A stretch of 64,000 nt of DNA. Source: Idiomarina fontislapidosi (GTDB lineage Bacteria > Pseudomonadota > Gammaproteobacteria > Enterobacterales > Alteromonadaceae). The notes beneath the pieces were generated by a model that made no database searches, had not been told where the DNA came from, and saw nothing but the letters and a program-made list of their open reading frames with translations. Shown here one piece after another: positions 27,984 through 39,313 of this stretch. A program made the translations under genes and the position numbers. Each line of letters opens with the position of its first letter. The stretch's first letter is position 1. The DNA lies in assembly GCF_003226255.1 (NCBI RefSeq), contig NZ_QJST01000001.1, positions 248,001 to 312,000 of the forward strand, given 5' to 3'.

Positions 27984-28358
27984 TTGTATATCGCGTTTAA
28001 ACATCTGCACGTGCTATTTGTCGTGCTTTCAGTAGCATTATTTATGCTGCGTTTTTTTTGGGCGGTAAAGTCCCCTCAGCAACTGCAGAAAAAGTGGGTG
28101 AAAATTGTTCCGCATGTGAACGACACCTTTCTTTTGCTCAGTGCCATTGCCATGATCATTATTGTAGGCGGCGCACCCGTGGGGGGTGAGTGGTTATCTA
28201 ACAAAGTGATTGGCCTTGTCGGCTACATTATTTTTGGTTTTATTGCATTTAAATCTTCGAGTGCAGGATTGCGTTGGGTCGGCTTTATAGGTGCCGTGAC
28301 TTGGTTATTATTTTTATTCCATGTCGCTTATTCCAAAATGCCTATTTTGTTTGCGTAA
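27984..28358 (+). CDS. sirB2: SirB2-family membrane protein
   Basis: A 124-residue inner-membrane protein with four predicted helices, typical of SirB2 (YchQ in E. coli). The start is TTG at 27984, supported by AGGAG at 27971-27975. The KHLHVLFVVLSVALFMLRFFW opening and LFLFHVAYSK ending fit the family. The molecular role is not known. prmC-sirB2-sirB1-kdsA is the conserved E. coli-like order. Confidence 0.88.
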   Translation: MYIAFKHLHVLFVVLSVALFMLRFFWAVKSPQQLQKKWVKIVPHVNDTFLLLSAIAMIIIVGGAPVGGEWLSNKVIGLVGYIIFGFIAFKSSSAGLRWVGFIGAVTWLLFLFHVAYSKMPILFA

Positions 28359-28402
28359 AGCACGCACAACGTATCTATCAACTCGTTTAACGCTAGGTGA
28401 CC

Positions 28403-29206
28403 ATGTCGTATTCTTTTCTTGAACTCAGTGAACAAGAATGGCTGCCAACAATTGATATAATTTGGGAGATCAGTCGTCAACTTGGCTACCGTAACGTAGC
28501 TGACATTGCCGAGTTTTGGCAACAAGTTGACGGTTTTGAAGGCTTTGATGAACACGCTTCAGCAGCGGAAAAAATGGCGCAACTTGGACGCTACTTTTAT
28601 CGCGAACTGGGGTACAGCGATGCGCCTGAATCGTGGGTCAAGTCGCACCGTATTTTGATTCACGAAGTCTGTGTGCAACGTACGGGCGTGCCTTTGGTGC
28701 TGGCTATCTTGCTGCACGCAGCGGCGCATCGTCATGGATTGCACGTGCAACTCATCGACTTTCCAGGCTATCCGTTGCTCAAGTATGAGACGCACGGGCA
28801 TGCACACTTTTTTGACCCACATACGGGTGAATCAGTGCGTTATGAGGACATTGTTCATCGCTTTGATCATCTGATGGATGGCGACGCTCAGTTCTGCTGG
28901 GAATGGGCCGAGGCAACACCTCAGGCCGCCTTGCTTGAGGCGTATCTTACCGAGTTAAAACAATGTTTCATGGCCGAAGCGCGGTTTGAAAAAGCGTTAC
29001 GCTGTATTGAGATGTTACTTGTGTTGCGTCCAAATGACCCCTATGAGATTCGTGACCGCGGCTATTTATACGAAGAATTGGGCTGCCAACACATTGCAGC
29101 CGACGATTATCAATTTTTTGTGGAGCAATGCCCCGACGATCCGAGTGCTCAGCTGTTAAAACTGCAGCTTGAGAACTATGCGGGTCCGTCGCACATTGTC
29201 CATTAG
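28403..29206 (+). CDS. sirB1: SirB1-family transglutaminase-like/TPR protein
   Basis: A 267-residue protein matching YchA/SirB1: a transglutaminase-like N-terminal domain with the HEVCVQRTGVPLVLAILL and DFPGYPLLKY segments, and a C-terminal tetratricopeptide pair (ARFEKALRCIEMLLVLRPNDPYEIRDRG). I use the ATG at 28403; a GTG at 28397 is in frame and possible. The catalytic Cys of true transglutaminases is not evident (RTGVPL in place of a Cys-containing loop), as usual for this family. Function unknown; operon position conserved. Confidence 0.87.
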   Translation: MSYSFLELSEQEWLPTIDIIWEISRQLGYRNVADIAEFWQQVDGFEGFDEHASAAEKMAQLGRYFYRELGYSDAPESWVKSHRILIHEVCVQRTGVPLVLAILLHAAAHRHGLHVQLIDFPGYPLLKYETHGHAHFFDPHTGESVRYEDIVHRFDHLMDGDAQFCWEWAEATPQAALLEAYLTELKQCFMAEARFEKALRCIEMLLVLRPNDPYEIRDRGYLYEELGCQHIAADDYQFFVEQCPDDPSAQLLKLQLENYAGPSHIVH

Positions 29207-29248
29207 TAACGATTTAATAAGAATGATTAAGAAATAAGGAGTATCCAG

Positions 29249-31371
<2,123 letters not shown>

Positions 31372-31380
31372 AACTGAGCT

Positions 31381-32871
31381 ATGTTAAAGCCGTCACATAT
31401 GCAGGCGCCCACTAAACTCACCGGCGTTGATGCGGCAAAAATATTGTCGCGCGCTGTGGGCGGCTTATTAGCGCTGTTAGCGTTAGCCATGCTGATTCCT
31501 TTTGCGGTCGCGGTCGCTAACAGTGAAAAAGAGCAATGGACCTATTTAACTTTGGCGGTCATTGGCTTTGTTGCTGGCGCGGCATTGTTTCTGCAAAAGT
31601 CGGGTGGCGCTAAACTGCGCGCACGGCAAGTGTTTTTGCTGACGTCCTTATGTTGGCTATTTGCGAGCTTGTTTTCGGCACTTCCATTTATCTTCGCACA
31701 ACCTTACTTGAGCTTTGTTGACGCTTGGTTTGAATCCATGTCCGCGATCACCACTACTGGCGCGACGGTCATTGTTGGACTGGATGATCTACCTCGTGCA
31801 GTACTACTGTGGCGCGGCATGTTGCAATGGTTAGGCGGTATTGGAATCATCGTGATGGCGATGGCGATCCTGCCCTTTCTGCAAGTGGGTGGCATGCGGC
31901 TGTTCCAAGCCGAGTCGTCAGATATTTCAGGTAAGTTTATGCCGCGTTCGAGCAACATGGTGTTTGCTATCGGTCGGGTGTATATCTTACTGACGATTCT
32001 CGTCATGGCACTGTATTGGCTCGGCGGTATGAAAGGCTTTGATGCCATCGTTCATGGTATGACGACCATCGCCACTGCAGGCTTCTCTAATTACGATGCC
32101 TCATTTGGGCACTTTGCCGATACGCCTTTTCTGATGGTCACCGGCACTGTGTTTATGGTCGCGGGTGCCTTGCCATTTGTGTTGTATATTCGCGCGTTAA
32201 AGGGCGAGGTCGGGCCGCTGTATCACGATAGTCAGGTACGAGCTTTTCTGACGTTTCTGGTGATCGCCATCACTTCTATTACTCTGATGCATGGCACCCA
32301 AGGTCGCGATGTTGTTGATGCGTTGATTCATACTGCCTTTAACGTGGTTTCGGTGGTGACTACCACGGGTTATGCCAGTGAAGACTACGGTCAATGGGGC
32401 AATTGGGCTCTGATGTTATTCTTTTACCTCATGTTTGTTGGTGGCTGTACCGGGTCAACTGCTGGCGGCATGAAAATATTCCGCTTTCAGCTTTCTCAGC
32501 TATTACTTAAAAAGCAGTTTAGCCAACTGATTCATCCCAACTTGGTGCGTGTTCAAAGCTATCAAGATCGTCGTGTTAACGATGCCTTACTGGGCTCGAT
32601 GGTGGCATTTTGCTTTATGTATTTCATCCTCGTCGCGTTTATCGCGCTCGGCTTATCACTCTTTGATTTAGATTTTTTAACTGCGATCTCGGGTGCGGCT
32701 TCTGCCGTAAGTAACGTTGGACCCGGATTGGGCGAGGTGATTGGTCCGTCGGGAAACTTTGCCAGTTTAGAGGGTGGTGCCAAGCTGTTGCTCGTGTTTG
32801 CTATGCTCGCAGGGCGGCTCGAGATTATGACGGTATTGATATTATTTCATCGTCATTATTGGCGACACTGA
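31381..32871 (+). CDS. trkH: TrkH-family potassium uptake channel subunit
   Basis: A 496-residue membrane protein of the TrkH/KtrB superfamily. Four selectivity-filter-like segments are visible, each containing the conserved glycine: SAITTTGATV, TTIATAGFSN, VTTTGYAS and AASAVSNVGPGLG. The length and the WRGMLQWLGGIGIIVMAMAILP segment fit TrkH. The gating partner TrkA is not in the window. It is nine bases downstream of kdsA and may be read from the same transcript. Confidence 0.93.
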   Translation: MLKPSHMQAPTKLTGVDAAKILSRAVGGLLALLALAMLIPFAVAVANSEKEQWTYLTLAVIGFVAGAALFLQKSGGAKLRARQVFLLTSLCWLFASLFSALPFIFAQPYLSFVDAWFESMSAITTTGATVIVGLDDLPRAVLLWRGMLQWLGGIGIIVMAMAILPFLQVGGMRLFQAESSDISGKFMPRSSNMVFAIGRVYILLTILVMALYWLGGMKGFDAIVHGMTTIATAGFSNYDASFGHFADTPFLMVTGTVFMVAGALPFVLYIRALKGEVGPLYHDSQVRAFLTFLVIAITSITLMHGTQGRDVVDALIHTAFNVVSVVTTTGYASEDYGQWGNWALMLFFYLMFVGGCTGSTAGGMKIFRFQLSQLLLKKQFSQLIHPNLVRVQSYQDRRVNDALLGSMVAFCFMYFILVAFIALGLSLFDLDFLTAISGAASAVSNVGPGLGEVIGPSGNFASLEGGAKLLLVFAMLAGRLEIMTVLILFHRHYWRH

Positions 32872-32901
32872 TACCTTTGTATTAAAACGTAGGGGTAAAT
32901 T

Positions 32902-33675
32902 ATGGATCCGTGGTTGCTCGCCTTGCTTGTCAGTGGTGCCAGTGGTTTGATGACAGCCCTGGGTTCGAGCGTCGTATTGATCGGTTGGCAACCGAGTCAG
33001 CGTCATACAAATATCTTACTTGGCTTTGCTGCGGGTGTGATGCTCGCTGCTGCATTTTTCTCGTTAATCGTACCGGCACTTGAGGTCGCGGGTGACCTGT
33101 ATGGTGACGGGATCATTCCCCCGCTGATGGCAGTCACAGGCATATTAGCCGGTGCTTTGTTGATAGCATTTATTGATAAAACGGTACCGCACGAACATTT
33201 CGTGAAAGGGGCTGAAGGCCCGATTAACTCGCGGTTAAGCCGACTATGGCTGTTTATCATCGCCATCACTATTCACAATATCCCTGAAGGTCTTGCTGTG
33301 GGTATTACCGCTGCGGGTAAAGATTGGGATGCCACCGTGGCGATTGCATCTGGTATCGGGTTGCAGAACGTGCCGGAGGGGCTTGCCGTTTCGCTCGCCT
33401 TGCTAGCACTTAATTATTCACGCTTTAAAGCCTTTTTAATCGGTGCATTAACAGGTGTCGTTGAGCCGCTGGGCGGGCTGTTAGGTGGGATTTTTGTTGG
33501 CTTAACTGAATGGTTGCTGCCATGGGGGCTGTTGGTTTCAGCCGGCGCGATGATTTATGTTATTAGCCATGAAATTATTCCCGAAACCCACCGCGAAGGT
33601 GAACACTCTAAAGCCAGTGGTGGATTAATGGTGGGATTGGTCATAATGTTGTTTTTAGACGTATGGTTAGGTTGA
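32902..33675 (+). CDS. ZIP-family metal transporter
   Basis: A 257-residue protein with eight predicted helices. The metal-binding motifs of ZIP transporters are intact: HNIPEGLAVGI (helix 4, about residue 125) and QNVPEGLAVSLAL (helix 5), with the final HEIIPETHREGEH. Zinc is the usual substrate; iron or manganese are possible. It is close to a gene for an exported metal-dependent hydrolase fold (27 bases downstream), which needs zinc, but a functional link is only suggestive. Confidence 0.9.
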   Translation: MDPWLLALLVSGASGLMTALGSSVVLIGWQPSQRHTNILLGFAAGVMLAAAFFSLIVPALEVAGDLYGDGIIPPLMAVTGILAGALLIAFIDKTVPHEHFVKGAEGPINSRLSRLWLFIIAITIHNIPEGLAVGITAAGKDWDATVAIASGIGLQNVPEGLAVSLALLALNYSRFKAFLIGALTGVVEPLGGLLGGIFVGLTEWLLPWGLLVSAGAMIYVISHEIIPETHREGEHSKASGGLMVGLVIMLFLDVWLG

Positions 33676-33701
33676 GTTCATTACACAGAGGACAATCACT
33701 C

Positions 33702-34646
33702 ATGTTTAAACGTTCGTTTTTGACCTTGGCATTAGCAGCTACGTTGAGCACTGCCGCCTTTGCGGGGGCACCGCAACAAAAAACCTCGGCTCCTGGTTAT
33801 TATCGTATGATGCTGGGTGATATCGAAGTGACCGCGTTATCGGATGGCACCACACAACTACCTGTGCACCAACTGCTACAAATGGATGCGGATAAAGTGC
33901 GCGATAAACTCGCTGAGTTTTATCGACAATCACCGCTTGAGACTTCGGTTAATGCCTATCTCGTCAATGATGGCGAATCGCTTGTGCTCATTGATACCGG
34001 CGCCGGCACGCTATTTGGTGCGTCACTCGGCAATCTCATTAAAAATATCCAGGCAGCGGGCTACTCGGCTGATGATATTGACGAGATTTATATTACCCAT
34101 ATGCACTCGGATCATATCGGTGGTTTGATTGCGGGGGGTGAACGCGTCTTTACCAATGCAACGGTTCGTGCAGATAAACATGATGCGGATTACTGGTTGT
34201 CCCAGCAACAGATGGAGCAGGTACCCGAAGATAAACGGGGTGGCTTTAAAGGGGCTATGGCTGCATTAAATCCTTACGTCGAGGCAGGGCAGTTTAAAAC
34301 ATTCGTTGCTGGTGAGACGTTGGCCGCACAAATCACGAGTGTTGAAGCTTACGGGCACACGCCAGGCCATACGATGTATCGACTCGATGCGGGCGATCAA
34401 AGTTTGGTTTTTTGGGGTGATTTGATGCATGTTGCCGAAGTTCAGTTCGACCAACCGAGCGTCACCATCGCGTTTGACAGTGATCAAGACGAAGCGCGTA
34501 AACAACGTGTCGACGCTTATGCTGATGCGGCTGAAAACGGCTATTACGTGGCGGGTGCGCATTTGCCGTTCCCTGGCATTGGTCAACTCAAAAGCGATGA
34601 CGATGCCTACGATTGGGTGCCTGTCAATTACTCTCCGATGTGGTAA
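33702..34646 (+). CDS. Exported metallo-beta-lactamase-fold hydrolase
   Basis: A 314-residue periplasmic protein. I start at the ATG at 33702, which opens a signal peptide (MFKRSFLTLALAATLSTAAFA|G); the upstream in-frame ATG at 33663 would hide it inside zip. The metal motif THMHSDHIGG gives H-x-H-x-DH near residue 133, with further His ligands in GHTPGHT and the Asp in VFWGDLMH. It resembles the quorum-quenching/MBL-fold group, but true substrates cannot be deduced. It may be a lactonase-like enzyme. It precedes a TetR-family gene by 86 bases. Confidence 0.87.
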   Translation: MFKRSFLTLALAATLSTAAFAGAPQQKTSAPGYYRMMLGDIEVTALSDGTTQLPVHQLLQMDADKVRDKLAEFYRQSPLETSVNAYLVNDGESLVLIDTGAGTLFGASLGNLIKNIQAAGYSADDIDEIYITHMHSDHIGGLIAGGERVFTNATVRADKHDADYWLSQQQMEQVPEDKRGGFKGAMAALNPYVEAGQFKTFVAGETLAAQITSVEAYGHTPGHTMYRLDAGDQSLVFWGDLMHVAEVQFDQPSVTIAFDSDQDEARKQRVDAYADAAENGYYVAGAHLPFPGIGQLKSDDDAYDWVPVNYSPMW

Positions 34647-34698
34647 CGTGCCATAATATTTCAGCGAACACTTGATCGCTGAAACGACATCGATTAAA

Positions 34699-34714
34699 TT
34701 AAACGCATGTTTAA
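34699..34714. promoter_or_regulatory. Candidate PsrA-type operator before the tetR gene
   Basis: TTAAAC-gcat-GTTTAA is a perfect inverted repeat with a four-base centre, 18 bases upstream of the regulator start codon. The AAAC-N4-GTTT core agrees with the general pattern described for PsrA regulators of fatty-acid degradation. That it is the autoregulatory site is inferred. Confidence 0.5.
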
Positions 34715-34731
34715 AATGTGTGTTTTCAATC

Positions 34732-35409
34732 ATGTCTACTATAAAAAGTCATGCTAGCGACGCCCGCACTTCGGTGCGGGAGTCAGCTAACAAACCTTCA
34801 ACGCAAAAGCGTATCCTCGATACTGCAGAGCGTTTGTTTGCCAAAGAGGGATTCGAACAAACCTCTTTGCGTCAAATCACTCAAGAAGCTGCGGTCAATT
34901 TGGCCTCGGTTAATTATCATTTTGGTTCTAAAAAGGCACTGATTCAGGCTGTCGTAGCGCGTTATATGGACGTGTTCATGCCTGCGCTTGATGAGCAGTT
35001 ACGTGCGCTTGACGATGAGTCGGAGCTCACTACATTGCAGGTGTTCGAAGCATTCAAGTTGCCGTTATTTGCCTTGAACGGAATTCATAAACGAGGCACC
35101 GAACGGTTTCTGCGGCTACTTGGCTTTGCTTATTCAGAAACTCAAGGTCACCTAAGACGTTATACCCAGTCGGCGTTTGGTAACGTGTTACAGCATCTGA
35201 TGGCATTATTACACAAAGCCAATCCGAACCTATCTGATGAAGAGATGTTCTGGCGTCTGCACTTTGTGCTAGGTGCTACGGTGTTTGCGCAAGTCTCGGG
35301 ACAAGCGTTGATTGAAATTGCACGTGCTGAATTTGATCACGACGTGAATATTAAAACCGTCATTGAGCATTTGATCGTATTTATAGCAGGAGGTCTCGAG
35401 CGACCTTAA
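34732..35409 (+). CDS. TetR-family regulator, probably PsrA-like
   Basis: A 225-residue repressor. The start at 34732 gives a short basic leader and then a complete TetR DNA-binding domain (about residues 23-72: RILDTAERLFAKEGFEQTSL, VNYHFGSKKALI). The long ligand domain follows. Placement 60-odd bases upstream of a fadE-type gene and a palindrome at 34699-34714 point to a fatty-acid-responsive regulator like PsrA. Acyl-CoA or fatty-acid binding is not visible from the sequence. Confidence 0.8.
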   Translation: MSTIKSHASDARTSVRESANKPSTQKRILDTAERLFAKEGFEQTSLRQITQEAAVNLASVNYHFGSKKALIQAVVARYMDVFMPALDEQLRALDDESELTTLQVFEAFKLPLFALNGIHKRGTERFLRLLGFAYSETQGHLRRYTQSAFGNVLQHLMALLHKANPNLSDEEMFWRLHFVLGATVFAQVSGQALIEIARAEFDHDVNIKTVIEHLIVFIAGGLERP

Positions 35410-35471
35410 AAGCAGACAGCTTGGGTAGGTTGATCTAGACTGACTCTAATTCCCATTGTTTGGAGAGTTAC

Positions 35472-37811
35472 ATGGAAATTTTGATCTTAATTATCGTGCT
35501 GTTGGTCATTGTACTCGCAGTGGGCGATATTCGTCGCAGCTTGATTACCAAACCGGTATTCAAATTGTTTAAACGTATTTTGCCGCCATTATCGGATACT
35601 GAACGCGAAGCGATGGAAGCGGGCGATATCTGGTGGGACGGCGAACTCTTCAGTGGGCGTCCAGATTGGCAGAAGCTACTGGAGACCCCAGAGCCGAAAC
35701 TCACCAACGAAGAGCAAGCCTTCGTTGACAATCAGCTCGCCACGCTACTCGATATGCTGGATGACTTTAAGATCGTTCAACAAGACCGTGACCTGCCGAA
35801 GCCTGTGTGGGACTTTCTCCGCAAAGAGCGTTTCTTTGCCATGATTATTGGTAAAGAGTATGGCGGTTTAGACTTTTCGCCAGCGGCGAACTCATTTATT
35901 GTCTCGCGCATTGCGTCGCGCTCAATCAGCGCAGCCGTTTCGGTCATGGTGCCTAACTCACTCGGTCCAGGTGAGCTTCTGACTCACTATGGTACGGATG
36001 AGCAAAAAGACTATTGGTTGCCACGTTTAGCCGATGGCACTGATATTCCATGTTTCGCGCTGACAGGACCAGAAGCAGGCTCTGATGCCGGTGCGATCCC
36101 TGATGAAGGTATTATTTGTAAAGGCGAACACGAAGGCAAAGAGGTGCTGGGTATTCGCCTAAACTGGTCAAAACGCTACATTACTTTGGCGCCGTCAGCG
36201 ACCGTGCTTGGTCTGGCGTTTAAGCTGTACGACCCGGAGGGATTATTCGGCGACAAAAAAGAATTGGGTATTACGTGTGCCTTGATCCCAACTTCACATA
36301 AAGGTGTTGTTACCGGTGATCGCCACTTCCCATTAAATCAAGCGTTCCTCAATGGTACAACGTATGGCGAAGATGTGTTTATTCCATTAGAGTGGATTAT
36401 TGGCGGTGCGGACTACGCCGGTAAAGGGTGGCGCATGTTGGTTGAGTGCTTGTCAGCAGGACGCGGTATTTCATTACCGGCATTGGCAACGGCGTCAGGC
36501 CATGTAACTCAGCGTATGACCGGTGCTTATGCATATGTGCGTCAGCAATTCGGCTTACCCATTGGGGTGTTTGAGGGCGTGCAAAGTGCCATGGGTAAAA
36601 TCGGTGGTACCAACTATACCCTTGAATCGATGCGTCGACTGACCGTATCAGCACTGTGCCAAGGTAAGTCGCCTTCGGTGGTTACCGCAATGACCAAATA
36701 CCACATGACTGAAATGGGTCGTGAGGTGATTGAGCATGCGATGGATATTCATGCGGGTAAAGGCATTCAATTAGGTCCGCATAATTATCTGGGTCATAAC
36801 TATATGGCGACACCTGTTTCCATCACGGTTGAGGGTGCGAACATCCTAACGCGTAACCTAATGATCTTTGGTCAAGGCGCGACACGCTGCCATCCTTATG
36901 TGCTTGAAGAGATGAAAGCCGCAGCGAACCCTGATGAAGAACAAGGTTTAATGGCGTTCGACGGTTTGCTAATGAAGCATATCGGCTTTGCTGTCAGCAA
37001 CGTGTTTAGCAGTCTGTGGATGGGTGTGACGAGCTCGCGCTTTAACGAGACGCCTGTCAGTGGTGAAACGGGTCGCTATTACCAGCACTTAACACGTTTT
37101 AGTCGGGGTCTTGCGATGGCTGCAGACGTATCGATGTTGATGTTAGGTGGTGATTTAAAACGCAAGGAAATGATTTCTGCTCGCCTAGGCGACGTGTTGA
37201 GCCACCTGTACATGGCATCGGCAGTGTTAAAGCGTTTTGAGGACGAAGGGCGCCAAGCGGCTGATTTACCTTATGTGCATTATGCTGTGCAACACCATCT
37301 GCACAAAATTGGCCATGCCTTTGACGGTTTCTTCCGCAACTTCCCGAAACGCTCGGTTGCAGTGCTGATGCGCGCAGTGGTATTCCCATTAGGTAACCGT
37401 TTTGCTGAACCATCTGACCAATTGTTGCAAGATATCAGCACGGACATGATGAAACCTGGCATCACCCGTGATCGTCATACCTTCCTGTGTTATTGGAAAG
37501 ATGACGAGAATGATATGACAGGTCATATGGAGAAGGCGTTCTTAGCGATGCTGGAGATGAAAGATGTATACAAAAAGCTCCGCAAAGCGCAAAAACGTGG
37601 TGAGTTATCGAGTAACCTAAACGGTCAAGCCTTGGCAGATAAAGCGCAGGCGCTCAATATTATTAGTGCTGAAGAAGCCGAACAATTAGCGCACACTGAA
37701 AAGCTACGCTTGACAGCAATTGGCGTAGACAGCTTTGCGCCTGGTATTATTGAAAACAATCAGTTCTACACCACGAAAGGTGACTTACGCAAGCAAGCCG
37801 TGCGCGATTAG
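35472..37811 (+). CDS. fadE: FadE-type acyl-CoA dehydrogenase
   Basis: The first enzyme of beta-oxidation, forming trans-2-enoyl-CoA with FAD. The start is the ATG at 35472 behind TTGGAGAG, giving 779 residues, the size of the large FadE type (E. coli about 814) rather than the usual 380-residue enzymes. The N-terminus is a membrane helix (ILILIIVLLVIVLAVG). Core motifs include CFALTGPEAGSDAG and, near residue 390, the QFGLPIGVFEGVQ segment. A C-terminal domain of unknown role follows, as in E. coli. It is probably controlled by the adjacent TetR regulator. Confidence 0.95.
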   Translation: MEILILIIVLLVIVLAVGDIRRSLITKPVFKLFKRILPPLSDTEREAMEAGDIWWDGELFSGRPDWQKLLETPEPKLTNEEQAFVDNQLATLLDMLDDFKIVQQDRDLPKPVWDFLRKERFFAMIIGKEYGGLDFSPAANSFIVSRIASRSISAAVSVMVPNSLGPGELLTHYGTDEQKDYWLPRLADGTDIPCFALTGPEAGSDAGAIPDEGIICKGEHEGKEVLGIRLNWSKRYITLAPSATVLGLAFKLYDPEGLFGDKKELGITCALIPTSHKGVVTGDRHFPLNQAFLNGTTYGEDVFIPLEWIIGGADYAGKGWRMLVECLSAGRGISLPALATASGHVTQRMTGAYAYVRQQFGLPIGVFEGVQSAMGKIGGTNYTLESMRRLTVSALCQGKSPSVVTAMTKYHMTEMGREVIEHAMDIHAGKGIQLGPHNYLGHNYMATPVSITVEGANILTRNLMIFGQGATRCHPYVLEEMKAAANPDEEQGLMAFDGLLMKHIGFAVSNVFSSLWMGVTSSRFNETPVSGETGRYYQHLTRFSRGLAMAADVSMLMLGGDLKRKEMISARLGDVLSHLYMASAVLKRFEDEGRQAADLPYVHYAVQHHLHKIGHAFDGFFRNFPKRSVAVLMRAVVFPLGNRFAEPSDQLLQDISTDMMKPGITRDRHTFLCYWKDDENDMTGHMEKAFLAMLEMKDVYKKLRKAQKRGELSSNLNGQALADKAQALNIISAEEAEQLAHTEKLRLTAIGVDSFAPGIIENNQFYTTKGDLRKQAVRD

Positions 37812-37834
37812 CGCACGACTTTAACAAATGCATG

Positions 37835-39184
37835 TTATTGCAAGGTGGCGCGCTTATCTTTCATCGTAAAGATAGGCGCGTTTTTGTATGAGCGATTGCC
37901 GTCTCGTTCCATGGCGGCAGTGCTTACAGGACATTGTCCGTTGATAATATAATCACGCGCAGCGCCGGTCAGCGGGTCAGCAAACTCGCCCCAATCAGCA
38001 ACGATGGCATCGTCTACTGAGCAGTCGGGTGTCAAGCCATCGTAATACTGACCATTGCCCTCAGAATTTACGGTTTCAAAGTTAATAGCAAAGGTTACTT
38101 TGTCACACAGTTGCTGAGGCTGTTGTCCCACCGGTTTACCGCAACTGGTTTCACCAATCGTCGTGACATCAACATGTGGCCGTAGCGAGTTAATCACGAG
38201 TTCAGAGGATGAGCAGCTGGCGCCGGTGGTTAATACGATGACATTATCTAAATCGAGTTGTCTCACACCATCAACCAAGCTGAACGCAACCGTCTCGTTT
38301 TGTGCCGAGTTATTCTCGTTGAAACGATACTCGATAAACGTTTTGCCCTGTACTTGCGTGCCTGCGGTTTGCGTTGCAAGCTGATTGGCGTAGCGGATCA
38401 GTCCGCCACCGTTGTAACGAAGGTCAATCACTAATCGATCGATGTTACTGTTGTCGAATTGATTAAATACTTGGTTAAGGTCATTACCCGTGCGATTAAT
38501 GAAGGTATCTAAGGTAAAGTAACCGACGCTTTGCCCCTCAATTTGCCAAATCGTTTCACCCATCACGGTATTTGTGGCGACGTCCTCTTTGGTTAAGCTG
38601 GCAGTTTGCTGATTACCCTCTGGGGTGCGCCAAGTAATGCTACGAGAAACACCCGGCTCGGCGGGCCCAAGCGCGTCGTTGTATTGACCATTAGCGAGCA
38701 ACTGTGACACCGGCACGTCATCAATCGCAATAATTTCGTCTGCGCGACGCATGCCTGCATCCCACGCGGGTGAGTCTTGGTACACAAAGCGCAGTTTTAT
38801 TCGGTCAGCACCAATTTGCTGTTGTGAAAAACCAAATCCGGCGTACTCGGCCGAAACAAACAGCGCATCATATTCTTCTTCGGTCAAAATATAGCTATAG
38901 CGGTCTTCCGGTGCGCGTAACGCTTCAAGTAGCTCATAAACATCGTCATAGGCTTCGGGATCGATACTTTGCGGCAAGCTTTCATTCCAAAAGTAATCAT
39001 CCTGCATATAGTTGAAAAAGCGTTGGTTTTGGTCTGCAACCGAGCAGGTGGCAAAGCTGTCTCCGCCGCCACCGCCTGTGCCTGTTCCACCACTCGTACT
39101 GCTATCGCCGCCTGACGACGAGCCGCCGCAGGCAGCGAGCGCTGAACAAAGCGAGAGAGATAAAAGTGTACGTACCGTCTTCAT
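37835..39184 (-). CDS. S41-family serine protease, lipoprotein
   Basis: A 449-residue tail-specific-protease-like enzyme. I start at the ATG at 39184 (GGTGA Shine-Dalgarno), giving a leader ending in the lipobox LAAC; the earlier ATG at 39217 precedes the leader. After lipidated Cys comes a low-complexity Gly/Ser linker (about 20-50), an N-terminal helical part, a PDZ domain (about 130-200) and the S41 core. Catalytic Ser is in GASCSSSELV and the Lys in CGKPVGQQ. It is anchored in an envelope membrane and probably cleaves C-terminal tails of envelope proteins. Substrates are unknown. Confidence 0.9.
   Translation of the reverse strand: MKTVRTLLSLSLCSALAACGGSSSGGDSSTSGGTGTGGGGGDSFATCSVADQNQRFFNYMQDDYFWNESLPQSIDPEAYDDVYELLEALRAPEDRYSYILTEEEYDALFVSAEYAGFGFSQQQIGADRIKLRFVYQDSPAWDAGMRRADEIIAIDDVPVSQLLANGQYNDALGPAEPGVSRSITWRTPEGNQQTASLTKEDVATNTVMGETIWQIEGQSVGYFTLDTFINRTGNDLNQVFNQFDNSNIDRLVIDLRYNGGGLIRYANQLATQTAGTQVQGKTFIEYRFNENNSAQNETVAFSLVDGVRQLDLDNVIVLTTGASCSSSELVINSLRPHVDVTTIGETSCGKPVGQQPQQLCDKVTFAINFETVNSEGNGQYYDGLTPDCSVDDAIVADWGEFADPLTGAARDYIINGQCPVSTAAMERDGNRSYKNAPIFTMKDKRATLQ
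37849..37885 (+). terminator. Intrinsic terminator of fadE, inside the S41 protease gene
   Basis: CGCGCTTATCTTT (37849-37861) pairs with AAAGATAGGCGCG (37868-37880) over 13 positions with one G-U, six-base loop, then five T. It lies within the last 17 codons of the convergent protease gene, so the same bases end fadE transcripts and encode protease residues. Confidence 0.8.
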
Positions 39185-39220
39185 TTGAATCACCATTGTT
39201 AACAGTGTGTTAATCATCCT

Positions 39221-39249
39221 ATTACATGCTTATTTTTTACATGGGTCAA
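39221..39249 (-). promoter_or_regulatory. Predicted promoter of the S41 protease gene
   Basis: TTGACC (39244-39249), 17 bases, TGTAAT (39221-39226) on the minus strand; the start codon is 36 bases further. No comparably good promoter for divergent nagZ is seen in the 129 bases between the genes. Confidence 0.5.
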
Positions 39250-39313
39250 GCTGTACAAATAGGTCACCTCTGGCAAACTAGCGACTATCACTAAGATCAA
39301 ATGAGACGATGAA

